58,063 nt of DNA from CAYYJS01 sp964472315 (lineage in GTDB: Bacteria > Verrucomicrobiota > Kiritimatiellia > UBA8416), in assembly GCA_964472315.1 (NCBI GenBank), contig CAYYJS010000020.1, forward strand, positions 1 through 58,063, written 5' to 3'. Below the pieces are notes generated by a model. The model was given only the letters and a program-made list of their open reading frames with translations, was not told the DNA's origin and searched no databases. Below, one piece after another: positions 17,723 to 26,991 of the stretch. Every line of letters starts with the position of its first letter. Position 1 is the stretch's first letter. The position numbers and the translations under genes are program-made.

Positions 17723-19399
17723 ATGTTACGAACGTTGCGCATCCGCAATCTGGCCATCGCCGACGACGTCTCGGTGACGTTCGAGGAGGGCCTGAATGTC
17801 ATCACCGGCGAAACCGGGGCGGGCAAGTCCATCCTGGCGGGCGCCCTCGGCCTCGTGCTCGGCGCGCGCGCCGATCGCAACGCCATCCGCTCGGGCGAGG
17901 AGCAGTGTCTGGTCGAAGCCGCATTCGAATTGCGGGCGCCCGCCGTCGTCAACCAGGCGCTCGCCGGGCTCGGGATCGATCCGTGCGAGGACGGACTGCT
18001 CGTCATCCGCCGCACCGTATCCGCGCACGGTCCGGGGCGCAACCTGCTCAACGATGCGCCCGTGACGGTGCAGGCGCTCAAGACGATCGGCGACCTGCTG
18101 GTCGATCAGCACGGTCCGCACGACCACCAATCGCTCCTCGAGGAGGCCTACCAACTCGAAATTCTCGATGCCTTCGGCCATCACGGCGCCGAACGGCAGG
18201 CCTACGCCGCCGCGTACGACGCGCTGCTGTCGCTCGATGCGCAGCGTCACGCGCTGGAGGGCGACGACGCCACGATCGCCGGCCGGATCGACCTGCTCAC
18301 GTTCCAGGTCGGCGAGATTGCGGAAGCGAAGCTGGCGCCCGACGAGGAGGACGCGGTGCGGCAGGAGCACCTGCGCGTCGCCAACGCCGGCCGCATCCTC
18401 GAACTCGCGGCGTTGCTGACCAACGCCCTGACCGAGGATGACGCCTCGGCCTTTCACGCGCTCGCGACGGTTCAGCGGGCCCTGCCCGAGCTTTCGCACA
18501 TGCTGCCCGAGGCCGAGGCGTGGCGCGCGGAAGCCGCCTCGATCGCCATCCAGATCCAGGAACTGGCCGGCGGCATCGCCAGCTTCGTCCAGAGCATCGA
18601 ATGCGATCCGGAGCGGCTCGAATGGCTCGACGACCGCATGGCTCTGATCCAGAAGCTGAAGCGGAAGTACGGGTCCGACATTCCCGCGATCCTGGCCTTC
18701 CACGATCGCGCCCAGGAAGAGCTCGATACGCTCGGCGCGCGCGGCGAACGACTGGCCCGGCTCGATGTGGAAATCGCCGCGGCCCGCGCGCGGACCATCG
18801 AGCTCGGCGAAGCGCTCCGCGTCCGACGCGTCAAGGCCGGCCTCAAGCTCGGACGGACCATCACCGAACAGCTCCGCGATCTGGGGTTCGCCCACGGCCG
18901 GTTCAGCGTGGCGGTACAGCCCGCCGCGGACCCGCGCCCGTCCGGACTTGACGTGGTGGACTTCGGTTTCGCCCCGAATGTCGGCGAAGCCATGCGGCCG
19001 CTGAAAGCGATTGCCTCCAGCGGCGAGATTTCGCGCGTGATGCTGGCGGTAAAGGCCGTGCTCGCCGATCACGACCGCATTCCCGTGCTCGTCTTCGACG
19101 AGATCGACGCCAATGTCGGCGGCGAAACCGGCAATGCCATCGGCGCCAAGCTGGCCACGGTCGCCGGCAAGCGCCAGGTGCTCTGCATCACGCATCTGCC
19201 CCAGGTCGCCGTTTGCGGCGCCACGCATTTCGTGGTGGCCAAGCAGGTGGTCAACCAGCGCACCGTGACCGCCATCGCCTGCGTCTCCGGCGACCGGCGC
19301 ACCGAGGAGATCGCGCGCATGCTCGGCGGGCGCGATCTGACCAGCGTCACGCTGCAACATGCCCGTGAAATGCTCCAGCGCAGCGTGACCGCCACATGA
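17723..19399 (+). CDS. recN: DNA repair protein RecN
   Basis: A 558-residue SMC-like ATPase for double-strand break repair. The N-terminal head has Walker A GETGAGKSI (about 29-37) and DQHGPHDHQSLL typical of RecN. A coiled-coil arm spans roughly 160-370. The C-terminal head has the signature SSGEISRVMLA, Walker B PVLVFDEIDANVGG and the CITHLPQVA switch. The ATG at 17723 gives the canonical start MLRTLRIRNLA; the longer frame to 17627 runs into the inverted repeat. The following glycosyltransferase gene overlaps its stop by 4 nt although the functions are unrelated. Confidence 0.94.
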   Translation: MLRTLRIRNLAIADDVSVTFEEGLNVITGETGAGKSILAGALGLVLGARADRNAIRSGEEQCLVEAAFELRAPAVVNQALAGLGIDPCEDGLLVIRRTVSAHGPGRNLLNDAPVTVQALKTIGDLLVDQHGPHDHQSLLEEAYQLEILDAFGHHGAERQAYAAAYDALLSLDAQRHALEGDDATIAGRIDLLTFQVGEIAEAKLAPDEEDAVRQEHLRVANAGRILELAALLTNALTEDDASAFHALATVQRALPELSHMLPEAEAWRAEAASIAIQIQELAGGIASFVQSIECDPERLEWLDDRMALIQKLKRKYGSDIPAILAFHDRAQEELDTLGARGERLARLDVEIAAARARTIELGEALRVRRVKAGLKLGRTITEQLRDLGFAHGRFSVAVQPAADPRPSGLDVVDFGFAPNVGEAMRPLKAIASSGEISRVMLAVKAVLADHDRIPVLVFDEIDANVGGETGNAIGAKLATVAGKRQVLCITHLPQVAVCGATHFVVAKQVVNQRTVTAIACVSGDRRTEEIARMLGGRDLTSVTLQHAREMLQRSVTAT

Positions 19400-20673
19400 C
19401 CGCGCCGGGCGACATGACCCTCGCGCGGGCGGGCCTTGTCGTCACGCTCGGTCTGCTGGCCTACGGCTGGCTGCTCTATCCCCTGCTGCTGGCGCTGCCG
19501 GCGCGGCGCCGCGCGACACCGCGCGACACGAAGATCGCGCCGCCGTCGCCGCTGCCCGACGTGCATGTCATCGTCGCCGCGTTCAATGAGGAATCGGTGA
19601 TCGCCGCCCGCATCCGCAACCTCAAGGCACTCGATTACCCGCCCGAACGTCTGCACGGCCGCCTCGGCGCCGACGGGTGTACGGATCGCACGGCCGCCGA
19701 AGCGCGCGACGCCATCGGCGGCGATCCGCGCTTCCATATCCATGAGTACCCCCGGAACCGCGGCAAAGTGGCCGTGCTCCGCGACCTTGTCGCGGCCGCC
19801 GCGGCCGACATCGGGAAGGACACGGACCGCCATCTGCTCGTCTTCACCGATGCCAATACCGAATTCGCGCCCGACGCGGTGGCCCGCCTGACCCGCCCCT
19901 TCGCCGATCCCGCCATCGGCGCCGTGTGCGGCCGCCTGATCCTGCGCCCCGCCCATGCCGCACCGCGGCCGCTCCGGACGGAAGCGGCGGACACCGAGGA
20001 ATCCTCCTACTGGCGGTTCGAGACCATCCTCAAGACGTGGGAGTCGGCGGTGGACTCCTGCCTCGGCGCCAACGGCGCCATCTATGCCATCCGCCCCGCG
20101 CTTTTCTGGCGTGACATCCCCGTCAACACGATCGTCGACGATTTCGTCATCGGCATGAAGGTGCGGGAGACCGGACACCGTGTGGTATACGACCCGACCG
20201 CCGTCGCCGCCGAGGAGCTTCCCGCGTTGCGCAGCGAATGGGGGCGTCGCGTACGGATCGGGGCCGGCGACTACCAGGCCCTGTGGCTGTGCCGCGCCTG
20301 TCTGCTGCCGCGCTTCGGCTGGTTCGCCTGGATCTTCTTCTCCCACAAGGTGCTCCGCTGGTTCACGCCGCATCTGCTCCTGCTGGCCATGCTCCTGCCG
20401 CTGGTTCGCCTCCTCGGCCCGTATCCGACCGACATCCTCGACCGTTCGATCCTGGCGGCCGCGGGGGTCGCCGTCGCCGCGGCGGCGCTCGGCAGAGCCG
20501 GTCGCCGCGGGGATGGGCCGCGGGGAGGCGGCGGGACCGGCGGTCGCCTGGCCGCCGTCGCGCGGCTGACCGACCACTTTCTCACGATGCAGGCCGCTTT
20601 GCTCGTCGGGTTCCTCCGGTTCTGCCGGGGCCGTCTGGGCGGCGCCTGGCGCCGCACGCCGCGGAGCGCCTGA
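19396..20673 (+). CDS. Membrane-anchored family 2 glycosyltransferase
   Basis: A 425-residue protein with one N-terminal membrane helix (about 10-35), a GT-A catalytic domain (50-290) and two or more C-terminal helices (310-350, 395-415). Motifs: VIVAAFNEESVI, a donor-binding GADGCTDRT, LVFTDANTEF as the DxD-like metal site, and SCLGANGAIYA. The arrangement resembles processive polysaccharide synthases. The position usually occupied by Val/Ser before the first DG is Gly-Ala here. It starts in the recN stop codon and leads into a YdcF-like gene. The sugar donor and polymer are unknown. Confidence 0.82.
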   Translation: MTAPGDMTLARAGLVVTLGLLAYGWLLYPLLLALPARRRATPRDTKIAPPSPLPDVHVIVAAFNEESVIAARIRNLKALDYPPERLHGRLGADGCTDRTAAEARDAIGGDPRFHIHEYPRNRGKVAVLRDLVAAAAADIGKDTDRHLLVFTDANTEFAPDAVARLTRPFADPAIGAVCGRLILRPAHAAPRPLRTEAADTEESSYWRFETILKTWESAVDSCLGANGAIYAIRPALFWRDIPVNTIVDDFVIGMKVRETGHRVVYDPTAVAAEELPALRSEWGRRVRIGAGDYQALWLCRACLLPRFGWFAWIFFSHKVLRWFTPHLLLLAMLLPLVRLLGPYPTDILDRSILAAAGVAVAAAALGRAGRRGDGPRGGGGTGGRLAAVARLTDHFLTMQAALLVGFLRFCRGRLGGAWRRTPRSA

Positions 20674-20693
20674 CCGACCATCACGGATGTACT

Positions 20694-21407
20694 ATGAACG
20701 CACGCTTGCGAAGACGACTTACGGCGATCCTGTGCACAAAGGCCGTGGTGTTGGGCATGACCCTTGGGCCGGCCGCATCCTGGCTGCAATCCGCGGGGCC
20801 ACGCGCCGACCCGCGCACGGCCTGGGATGCCGTCTACCTGGTCGCCGGCGCGCGCGCGCAGGACCGGCGCATCGGCGCGCTCACGAACTGGGTGGCCGCT
20901 TGTTCGGCGCAGGCGACGACCGGCGGCCTCCAGGTTCTGGTTGGCAACGATCCGCAGATCAGCCTGTGGTGCCGCGAGCACCAGACCAACCACACGCGCA
21001 CGGCGTGGGCCATGGAGAAGCTCGACCGGGCGTTTGCGGCCATCCCCGGCGTCCGGCGCGCCGAGGTCGTCCCCGGCGCCTTCAGCTCGACCGATGGCGA
21101 AATGCGGGCCCTGCACGACTACCTGGCGACGCATCCCGATGTCACGCGCATCGCGCTGGTCACGTCGCGCTTCCACATCCGTCGTACGCTCGACCGCGCC
21201 CGACGCCATAACCCGTCGCTCGTCTTCGGTGTCGTGCCCGGGCCGCGCCACTGGGAAGACCGCGCCCCGTGGATCGTCGTGAGCGAATACGCCAAACTTC
21301 TCCGCGATGCCCTGGGCCTCTCCCGCGCGCCCGGCCTCACCCGGGGGCGCCGTGAAGTTTGCAATTGTGTTCGCCCGGTCACTGCACTAGCCTCTCAGAG
21401 GGGTTGA
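20694..21407 (+). CDS. YdcF/SanA-like DUF218 protein
   Basis: A 237-residue protein with an N-terminal membrane or signal segment followed by a DUF218 fold: AVYLVAGARAQDRR, EVVPGAFSSTDGEM, and TSRFHIRRTLDRARR, the counterpart of the TSxFHxxRA motif. DUF218 proteins (SanA, ElyC, YdcF) act in the envelope and are linked to peptidoglycan or lipid-carrier homeostasis in enterobacteria. The gene lies 20 nt after the glycosyltransferase, which fits an envelope-polysaccharide role. The ATG at 20694 is followed by the basic-hydrophobic signal pattern. The last about 20 residues look non-conserved. Confidence 0.75.
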   Translation: MNARLRRRLTAILCTKAVVLGMTLGPAASWLQSAGPRADPRTAWDAVYLVAGARAQDRRIGALTNWVAACSAQATTGGLQVLVGNDPQISLWCREHQTNHTRTAWAMEKLDRAFAAIPGVRRAEVVPGAFSSTDGEMRALHDYLATHPDVTRIALVTSRFHIRRTLDRARRHNPSLVFGVVPGPRHWEDRAPWIVVSEYAKLLRDALGLSRAPGLTRGRREVCNCVRPVTALASQRG

Positions 21408-21445
21408 GGGTAATGCCCTCGACCGAACAGCGAGGGGAGCGATCC

Positions 21446-22705
21446 ATGATGACGCGACGACGGATGGCGGCGGCTTCGGGAGCGGTAGCGCTGGCGGCGC
21501 TGACGGTGACCTCGATCTTTGCCGATTCACGAACCACGGCCCGGCGTTCGATGATGCGGGAAGGCCCCGGCGCCTTCTACCCGGTGGTGACGCGCGTGGA
21601 CCCGGGAACGGGAATCGATGTGCTCAAAACGTCCGGACAATGGCTTGAAGGACGCGTCCTTGAGCACCGCGGCTGGCTGCCGCAAACGGCATTCGACACC
21701 CCGCGGGCGGGCGACGACTACGCCGGATTGCTGCATGGCGGCAAGGCCATGCTGGTCTCTTCGGTCGATCTGGCCGCCGCCACCAAGGGCGCGTTCGAGG
21801 CCACTTACGCCGAGAAGAACAAGGTCTCCTTCGACGTGGTCAACCAACTCGACGCGCTGGTCTTCGACCCGGCGCTGGTCGCGACTTTGGCCGGCACGCT
21901 GCGCGATACGCTCGGCAGCGGTCTCTATGGGCGCATCCCGGTGCGGGAATTCAAGAACGACCTTGTCCTCAAACCGGATGCCGAAACCATGCTCGGCCGC
22001 GCGTTCGCCGCGCAGCTCATGAAGGCCCCGCTGATCGCCGACACGGCCAGGCTGGCCTACGTGAACGGCATCGCCGCCATCGTGGGCGCCAAGACGCAGC
22101 GCTACGACCTCGGCTACAAGGTGGCCGTGTTGCAGGATCCGTCGGTCAACGGGTTCGGCCTCCCCGGCGGCTACCTGATCCTGACATCCGGGTTCCTGGA
22201 TTTGCTTCACGACGAAGCGGAGCTGGCCTGCGCGCTCGGCCATGAGATGGCCCATGCCAGCCTCTACCATGGACTGCGGGAGTTCTCGAAACGCGACATT
22301 CACCGGCGGCGCGATGCGACGTTCGACGAACTCGACGAACTGTCCGCCGAGGCCGGCGGCGACTCGGCGGAGGACGACTTGTCGCGCCTGGCCGACAAAG
22401 GATATCTGAGGATCATCGGCGCCCGCGCCCGCGAGGACGAATTCGAGGCGGACATCTTCGGGGTCGCCTACGCCGCGGCCGCCGGCTACGATCCGCGCGC
22501 CTGGCCGGCGCTGCTGGAACGTGTGTCCGGCCACGCCGCCGACGGCGACGACTTCCGCCATCATCCGCCGCTCACGGACCGTATCGCGGCCGTGAACCAG
22601 GCCATCCAGCGCCATCGTCTCGTCAAATCGGACCAACAACGCCTGCCCGAGCGCTTCACGCACCATCTGGCACGGGCAGCGGCGGGAGATGTAACCACCC
22701 CATGA
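21446..22705 (+). CDS. M48-family zinc metalloprotease with SH3-like domain
   Basis: A 419-residue exported peptidase. After a signal peptide (MMTRRRM...TSIFA) comes a bacterial SH3-like segment (MREGPGAFYPVVTRV...GQWLEG, about 35-75). The peptidase domain has the zinc motif ALGHEMAHASLYHG (HExxH) and the third-ligand motif EDEFEADIFG. The sequence GLPGGYLILTSGFL is typical of BepA/Oma1-like M48 enzymes, which police outer-membrane protein assembly. The ATG at 21446 follows GAGGGGAGC. It overlaps the next lipoprotein gene by 4 nt, starting a four-gene envelope cluster. Confidence 0.88.
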   Translation: MMTRRRMAAASGAVALAALTVTSIFADSRTTARRSMMREGPGAFYPVVTRVDPGTGIDVLKTSGQWLEGRVLEHRGWLPQTAFDTPRAGDDYAGLLHGGKAMLVSSVDLAAATKGAFEATYAEKNKVSFDVVNQLDALVFDPALVATLAGTLRDTLGSGLYGRIPVREFKNDLVLKPDAETMLGRAFAAQLMKAPLIADTARLAYVNGIAAIVGAKTQRYDLGYKVAVLQDPSVNGFGLPGGYLILTSGFLDLLHDEAELACALGHEMAHASLYHGLREFSKRDIHRRRDATFDELDELSAEAGGDSAEDDLSRLADKGYLRIIGARAREDEFEADIFGVAYAAAAGYDPRAWPALLERVSGHAADGDDFRHHPPLTDRIAAVNQAIQRHRLVKSDQQRLPERFTHHLARAAAGDVTTP

Positions 22706-23610
22706 AAAACAGCGTCGGTCTCATCCTCGTCTGTCTGGCGCTTGGCCTTGTCGCCGGGTGCCACTCCACGAAGTCATGTCTCGGCGTCGAATTCCGCAAG
22801 GTCACGCTGCCCACCTGGTTCACGCAGCCGACCGGGTCCGAGCAGGTCTTCGTGCCGGTCGACGGCAGCATCCGTCTGCCGCCGCACCTCGAAACGTTCG
22901 CCGAGCAGTACGAACTGCCGCGCTGGGTCGTTTATGGAGTCGTACGCTCGCTCGGCGCCCGCGAGTTCATCGCCCATGGCGTATTCAAGACGTTCACCAT
23001 TTCCGACGACCGCGGCGAAACGAGCGTTTCGGTCGACGAGGTTCATTACGAAGTCGATCCCGGACTTGTGCATGCGGAATTGAAACGCCTGGTCATCGCC
23101 TGCTCGAACGCCGAGAGCGAACTGGATCGCCAGAATGTGCTCGGACGCCACGTGCACCGGCGTTTTGGCGGCTTCCTCCTGTTCGGCCTCGGGGAGCGTC
23201 CGCCGAAGGCGGAGAATCTCCTGATGACCTCCGGTGTCAGCGTCGACCCGATGGAAACGTTCGTCGGCGGGGAGGCCATGCCTCCCGTCGGCTGGCACGA
23301 AACCCCTTCGCACTTCATCGAGACCCATACCGGGCGCTATGCCTACGGCCATCCCCTGCATGCCTTCCGGCAGGCGGAGGAAGAGGCCATTCGCGAACTG
23401 GCCAAGAGTCTCATGGTGAAGTTCTCGCACTCGCGCAAGCAAATGGAGCGGCAGGCAAACGATGGCGGCGACTATCAGGAGGACGCCGTGCGCGAGGAAG
23501 TCCGCTTGTACATGCGCGGCGTGGTCGTCTTGCGACGTGCGGTCGACGTCAATCGCGGGCTGTGCGTCGTACAGGTCGCCGTGCCGACCGGCGGCGTGGC
23601 ACGTCGCTGA
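22702..23610 (+). CDS. Lipoprotein of unknown function
   Basis: A 302-residue lipoprotein with a lipobox (GLVAGC, Cys at about residue 20). The body has no family I can name: an N-terminal segment with FVPVDGSIRLPPHLET, an alpha/beta middle, and a C-terminal stretch (EEEAIRELAKSLMVKFSH...) resembling the LPP20/FlgT-type fold where an acidic helix precedes a beta-strand. Its start overlaps the M48 gene stop (ATGA), and the clostripain-caspase gene follows 67 nt later. I infer an accessory or substrate role for one of these proteases. Confidence 0.7.
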   Translation: MKNSVGLILVCLALGLVAGCHSTKSCLGVEFRKVTLPTWFTQPTGSEQVFVPVDGSIRLPPHLETFAEQYELPRWVVYGVVRSLGAREFIAHGVFKTFTISDDRGETSVSVDEVHYEVDPGLVHAELKRLVIACSNAESELDRQNVLGRHVHRRFGGFLLFGLGERPPKAENLLMTSGVSVDPMETFVGGEAMPPVGWHETPSHFIETHTGRYAYGHPLHAFRQAEEEAIRELAKSLMVKFSHSRKQMERQANDGGDYQEDAVREEVRLYMRGVVVLRRAVDVNRGLCVVQVAVPTGGVARR

Positions 23611-23677
23611 ATCCGGTCGTAGCAATAGGCGTTGGATGTGTGGGACTGGACGCGAACCGATGAACGGGAGGAACAGG

Positions 23678-25999
23678 ATGAAACTTCAACTCGGGATGGT
23701 GCGGACGACAACGGGCGCGGTACTGGCGGGGCTGGTGCTGGCGACGGGCGCGCGGGCCGGCGATTCCTTTCAGGACTGGCTCCGGAAGGATCAGTCGGAA
23801 CGGCAGCAATACACTTCCGGCGTCGCGACAAATACGGTGGCCGCCGAACAGCCAAAGGACAAGCCGGCGACCGAACAGCCAAAGGACAAGCCGGCAATCG
23901 AACAGCCCAAGGATAAGCCGGCGATCGAACAGCCCAAGGCCGGGACTCCGGCGCGGGCGCAGATGCCTCAGCGCACCGACACCCCGTTGCCGGACCGCGA
24001 TTGGCTGATCATGGTCTATGCCGCGGGCGACAACAACCTCGACCCGTTCAGCGTCTCCGATGTCGCGGAAATGGAAAAGATCGGATCGTCCGACAAGCTG
24101 GCGATCGTCGTTCTGATGGACCGCGTCGATACTGGCGAATGGTCGTCCACGCGCCGCTTCCTCGTGCGCAAGCCGTCCGATCAGGGCGGCAAGCATTCCT
24201 GGGACCCCGCGCTGCCCACATGCAAGGACCTCGGCGAACTGAACATGGGAGCCCCCGAAACCCTGCGCGATTTCGCCACCTGGTCGCTCGCGACGTATCC
24301 CGCCAAGCAGACCGCCCTCGTGCTCTGGAACCACGGCGGCGGCTGGCGCGATGCGGTCAGCCGCGCCGTACAGGGCGGTTCCGCGGCACGCAGTCTGGCG
24401 CCCCCGCCGAAACCCGCCGTCAGCCGGCTCGCGCGCGGCATCGCCTGGGACGACACCGACGGCGGCGACTTCCTTGAGATGCGCGAGGTCCGCGGCGCGC
24501 TGGAGACACTGCCCAAGCTTTCTCTCATCGGCTGCGACGCCTGCCTGATGGGCATGGTCGAAGTCGCCTACGAGCTGCGCGACCGCTGCGATTACTTCGT
24601 CGCCTCCGAAGAGCTCGAACCGGGCGACGGCTGGCCCTATGACCGCATCCTGCCGTTCGTCGCGCGCGGCAACAACTATGCGGCCGAAGCCTTCTGCGCC
24701 GACATCGTGCGCGAGTTCGCGGCCAGCTACAAGGACCGCGACCGTGTCACCCTCAGCGCGGTGCGTCAGGCGGCGATTCCGGCACTGGCCGGCAAGATCG
24801 ACGCGTTGGCCTGCGCGCTGATCGACCATATCGAATCCGGCAAGGAGCCGCCGGTGAGTTTCGACGACGTGCCGGGGTATCCGAGCCGCGATCCGGAGTT
24901 CCGCGACCTCGGCGGGTTCCTCAAGGTCATCGACGCCGGCGACTACCCGCCAACGGTGAAGGCCGCCGGCAAGGCCGTGACGCAGGCGCTGACGCAGGCG
25001 CTCGTGGCCAACTTCTCGCATGAGGCCCTGCACGGCCAGGGGCTCGCCATCTACCCCGGCGGCGGCAACGACGATGCGGACTACCGGGCGGCCATCATCC
25101 AGTTCGCGCGCGACACGCGCTGGGACGAGATGATCCGCGAAGTGACTTACCGCAAGAAGACCGCGGCGCGGGAGAACCTCGCCACAGCCTCGGTCAACCG
25201 CTGGGCCATCCTCATCGGCATCGAGGACTACCAGGATCCGAACATCACGAAGCTGCGGTATTCGGTGGACGACGTCGAGCGGCTGCACCAGGTGCTCGTC
25301 AAGCATGCCGGCTATCGCGAGGAAAACATCATCGTCCTGACGAACGCGGCAGCCACGGTCGAGAAGGTGCGCTCCACGCTCGGCACCGACCTGCCGCGGC
25401 AGGTCAACGATCAGGACATGGTGCTGATCTATTTCTCGGGACACGGCGGCGCCGAACCCTCGTTGCGCGGCGAAGCCAAGGACGGGACGGAGAAGTACAT
25501 GATGCTCGTCGACAGCAAGATCGAAAACATGTACGGAACGGCGTTGCCGATGTCCGAACTCGCGCGCATCCTGGGGCGTATCCAGGCCGACAAGGCGGTC
25601 GTGGTCATGGACTCCTGTTACTCGGGCGCCGCCGGCGGACGGGGTGTGCTGCGCGACGGCATGAAGGCGGGCGGCCTGACCGATGACTATCTGGGCGCCC
25701 TGACATCCAGCAGCGGCACCGTCGTGCTGACCGCATCGCAGGCGAGCGAAGTGTCGATGGAGTCCGTCGCGCTCGGTCTCGGACTGTTCACGCATTTTAC
25801 GTGTCTCGGCCTCGAAGGGCAGGCGGACGACAACAAGGACGGCCTCGTCTCGGTGCTCGAACTTTTTCAGTACGTCAGCAACATGGTGCCGCCCGCGGCG
25901 AAGAAGATGGGATCCTCCCAGCATCCGGTCATGAAGGGCGAAATCACCGGCACGTTCCCGATCGCCCTCTGCGGGAAACAGGTGCAAGGCAACAAGTAG
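23678..25999 (+). CDS. Exported clostripain (C11) - caspase (C14) double protease
   Basis: A 773-residue protein with two cysteine-protease domains of the caspase fold in one chain. A signal peptide (to about 27) is followed by a low-complexity linker with four copies of EQPKDKPA-type repeats (about 57-88). The first domain (about 105-490) is clostripain-like, with catalytic His in LWNHGGGW (H219) and Cys in GCDACLM (C289). The second (about 505-765) is caspase-like, with YFSGHGG (H589) and MDSCYSG (C647). Both dyads are intact. The ATG at 23678 follows GGAGGAACAGG. It sits between two lipoprotein genes. Substrate and activation are unknown. Confidence 0.9.
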   Translation: MKLQLGMVRTTTGAVLAGLVLATGARAGDSFQDWLRKDQSERQQYTSGVATNTVAAEQPKDKPATEQPKDKPAIEQPKDKPAIEQPKAGTPARAQMPQRTDTPLPDRDWLIMVYAAGDNNLDPFSVSDVAEMEKIGSSDKLAIVVLMDRVDTGEWSSTRRFLVRKPSDQGGKHSWDPALPTCKDLGELNMGAPETLRDFATWSLATYPAKQTALVLWNHGGGWRDAVSRAVQGGSAARSLAPPPKPAVSRLARGIAWDDTDGGDFLEMREVRGALETLPKLSLIGCDACLMGMVEVAYELRDRCDYFVASEELEPGDGWPYDRILPFVARGNNYAAEAFCADIVREFAASYKDRDRVTLSAVRQAAIPALAGKIDALACALIDHIESGKEPPVSFDDVPGYPSRDPEFRDLGGFLKVIDAGDYPPTVKAAGKAVTQALTQALVANFSHEALHGQGLAIYPGGGNDDADYRAAIIQFARDTRWDEMIREVTYRKKTAARENLATASVNRWAILIGIEDYQDPNITKLRYSVDDVERLHQVLVKHAGYREENIIVLTNAAATVEKVRSTLGTDLPRQVNDQDMVLIYFSGHGGAEPSLRGEAKDGTEKYMMLVDSKIENMYGTALPMSELARILGRIQADKAVVVMDSCYSGAAGGRGVLRDGMKAGGLTDDYLGALTSSSGTVVLTASQASEVSMESVALGLGLFTHFTCLGLEGQADDNKDGLVSVLELFQYVSNMVPPAAKKMGSSQHPVMKGEITGTFPIALCGKQVQGNK

Positions 26000-26027
26000 A
26001 CGACGCAACCGCGGAAAGGATACGACC

Positions 26028-26471
26028 ATGAAGAACATCGAACCTGTACGCCTCCTGGCCCTGACGTTCGGACTCGCGACGGCGCTCTGCGCGACAGCCT
26101 GTCGCGGCGCGCCGCCGGCGACGGAACCCGCCGCGCCGGAGGGCGTCGCCCCGGTCGCCACCGCCCCGGTCGTCGCCACCCCCGCACCGCAATGGAACGG
26201 CGATCGCCTGGTCTATGCGACCAACGGGTGGGCCCTGACCATCACGTACCTGAACAAGGGGACGCGCAGCGAGGGACAGAACGGCGTCCTCGAACGCGAT
26301 GGCCAGCCCGTACCGGCCGAGGCCAAGGACGCGCAACTCGAAACGCCGCTGGGCACGCTGAAATACTATGGCGCCGAGCGGCCCACGCTGTGGTCCGTCT
26401 CCGGCTGGAACTTCGCCGACCGGAAACTGATCAAGGGTTCCCACGTCGTCGCGCCGCCCCCCGCGCCCTAG
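26028..26471 (+). CDS. Small lipoprotein of unknown function
   Basis: A 147-residue protein with a signal peptide and lipobox-like CATAC (Cys at about 25). An Ala/Pro/Thr/Val-rich linker (about 28-55) leads to a small domain with WALTITYLNKGTRSEG and LGTLKYYG that I cannot assign. It starts 28 nt after the clostripain-caspase gene, with GGAAAGGA before the ATG, and is the last gene of the envelope protease cluster. A surface partner or inhibitor is possible but unsupported. Confidence 0.7.
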   Translation: MKNIEPVRLLALTFGLATALCATACRGAPPATEPAAPEGVAPVATAPVVATPAPQWNGDRLVYATNGWALTITYLNKGTRSEGQNGVLERDGQPVPAEAKDAQLETPLGTLKYYGAERPTLWSVSGWNFADRKLIKGSHVVAPPPAP

Positions 26472-26481
26472 CACGGGATTT

Positions 26482-26859
26482 TCATCCTATTGGGAGCAGC
26501 GCATTGCCGAGGTGAATCAGGAGGTTGCCCATGTGATCGGATGACGGGCGGTGTCCGAGGATCAAGGCATTGAGCCCGAACGACCACGACAACACCGGGC
26601 GGGCCGTGAATGTGGAGTTCGGCGGCATGCGGTGAAGCCACCGAAAGCTCTCGGGGGCGGCGAGAGCCGGATTCTCGGCGATGGCGTCTTGGTCGTCGAA
26701 AAGATACACCCTGCCGAGGGCCGGCCAGTGCGCGACCAGCGCCAGAAGCAGGGCACCCACGACGCCGAGGTGTACGGGGGCAACCGTCTCGGCCGGGATC
26801 TGTTCATGAAGCAGGCTGTCCGCCAGACATCGGAAGAGGTTGCGGACGCTGACGATCAC
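26482..26859 (-). pseudogene. 5' fragment of a TMTC/GT39-like membrane glycosyltransferase
   Basis: A 125-residue open frame. It has a membrane segment (GALLLALVAHWPALG), then VYLFDDQDAIAENPAL, TARPVLSWSFGLNALILGH and GNLLIHLGNALL. These match the first periplasmic loop and start of the second helix of TMTC-like, TPR-containing glycosyltransferases (DD...NP, RP...SF..N, H..NAL). Family members exceed 450 residues, so about three quarters of the gene is missing after the NALLPIG break. Just upstream is a relic of a BrnT promoter (26918-26964), which suggests the fragment was joined to foreign DNA. Confidence 0.6.
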
Positions 26860-26917
26860 GCGACAGAAGACGCCGGCCAGCCGTCCCCGTGCAAGCAGTT
26901 GAACGAAGGCATGACAC

Positions 26918-26964
26918 TAGTAAGGCATGGAAATACAGCATCACAACGTGTGCTTTATGGCAAC
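26918..26964 (-). promoter_or_regulatory. Decayed copy of the brnT promoter/operator
   Basis: These 47 bp align without gaps to 33794-33840, the start-codon and promoter region of brnT. Both ends (TAGTAAGGCATGG and CACAACGTGTGC.TTATGGCAAC) are conserved, while the -10 part has changed. No brnT coding sequence follows, so a BrnTA module was probably lost here. Confidence 0.6.
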
Positions 26965-26991
26965 GCTTCTTTCTTTCGCACACATTAGCGT

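Noticed and set aside
23846..23941. Short tandem DNA repeat resembling a CRISPR or VNTR
   Set aside because: It is in frame and encodes the EQPKDKPA linker repeats of the double protease; there are no unique spacers.
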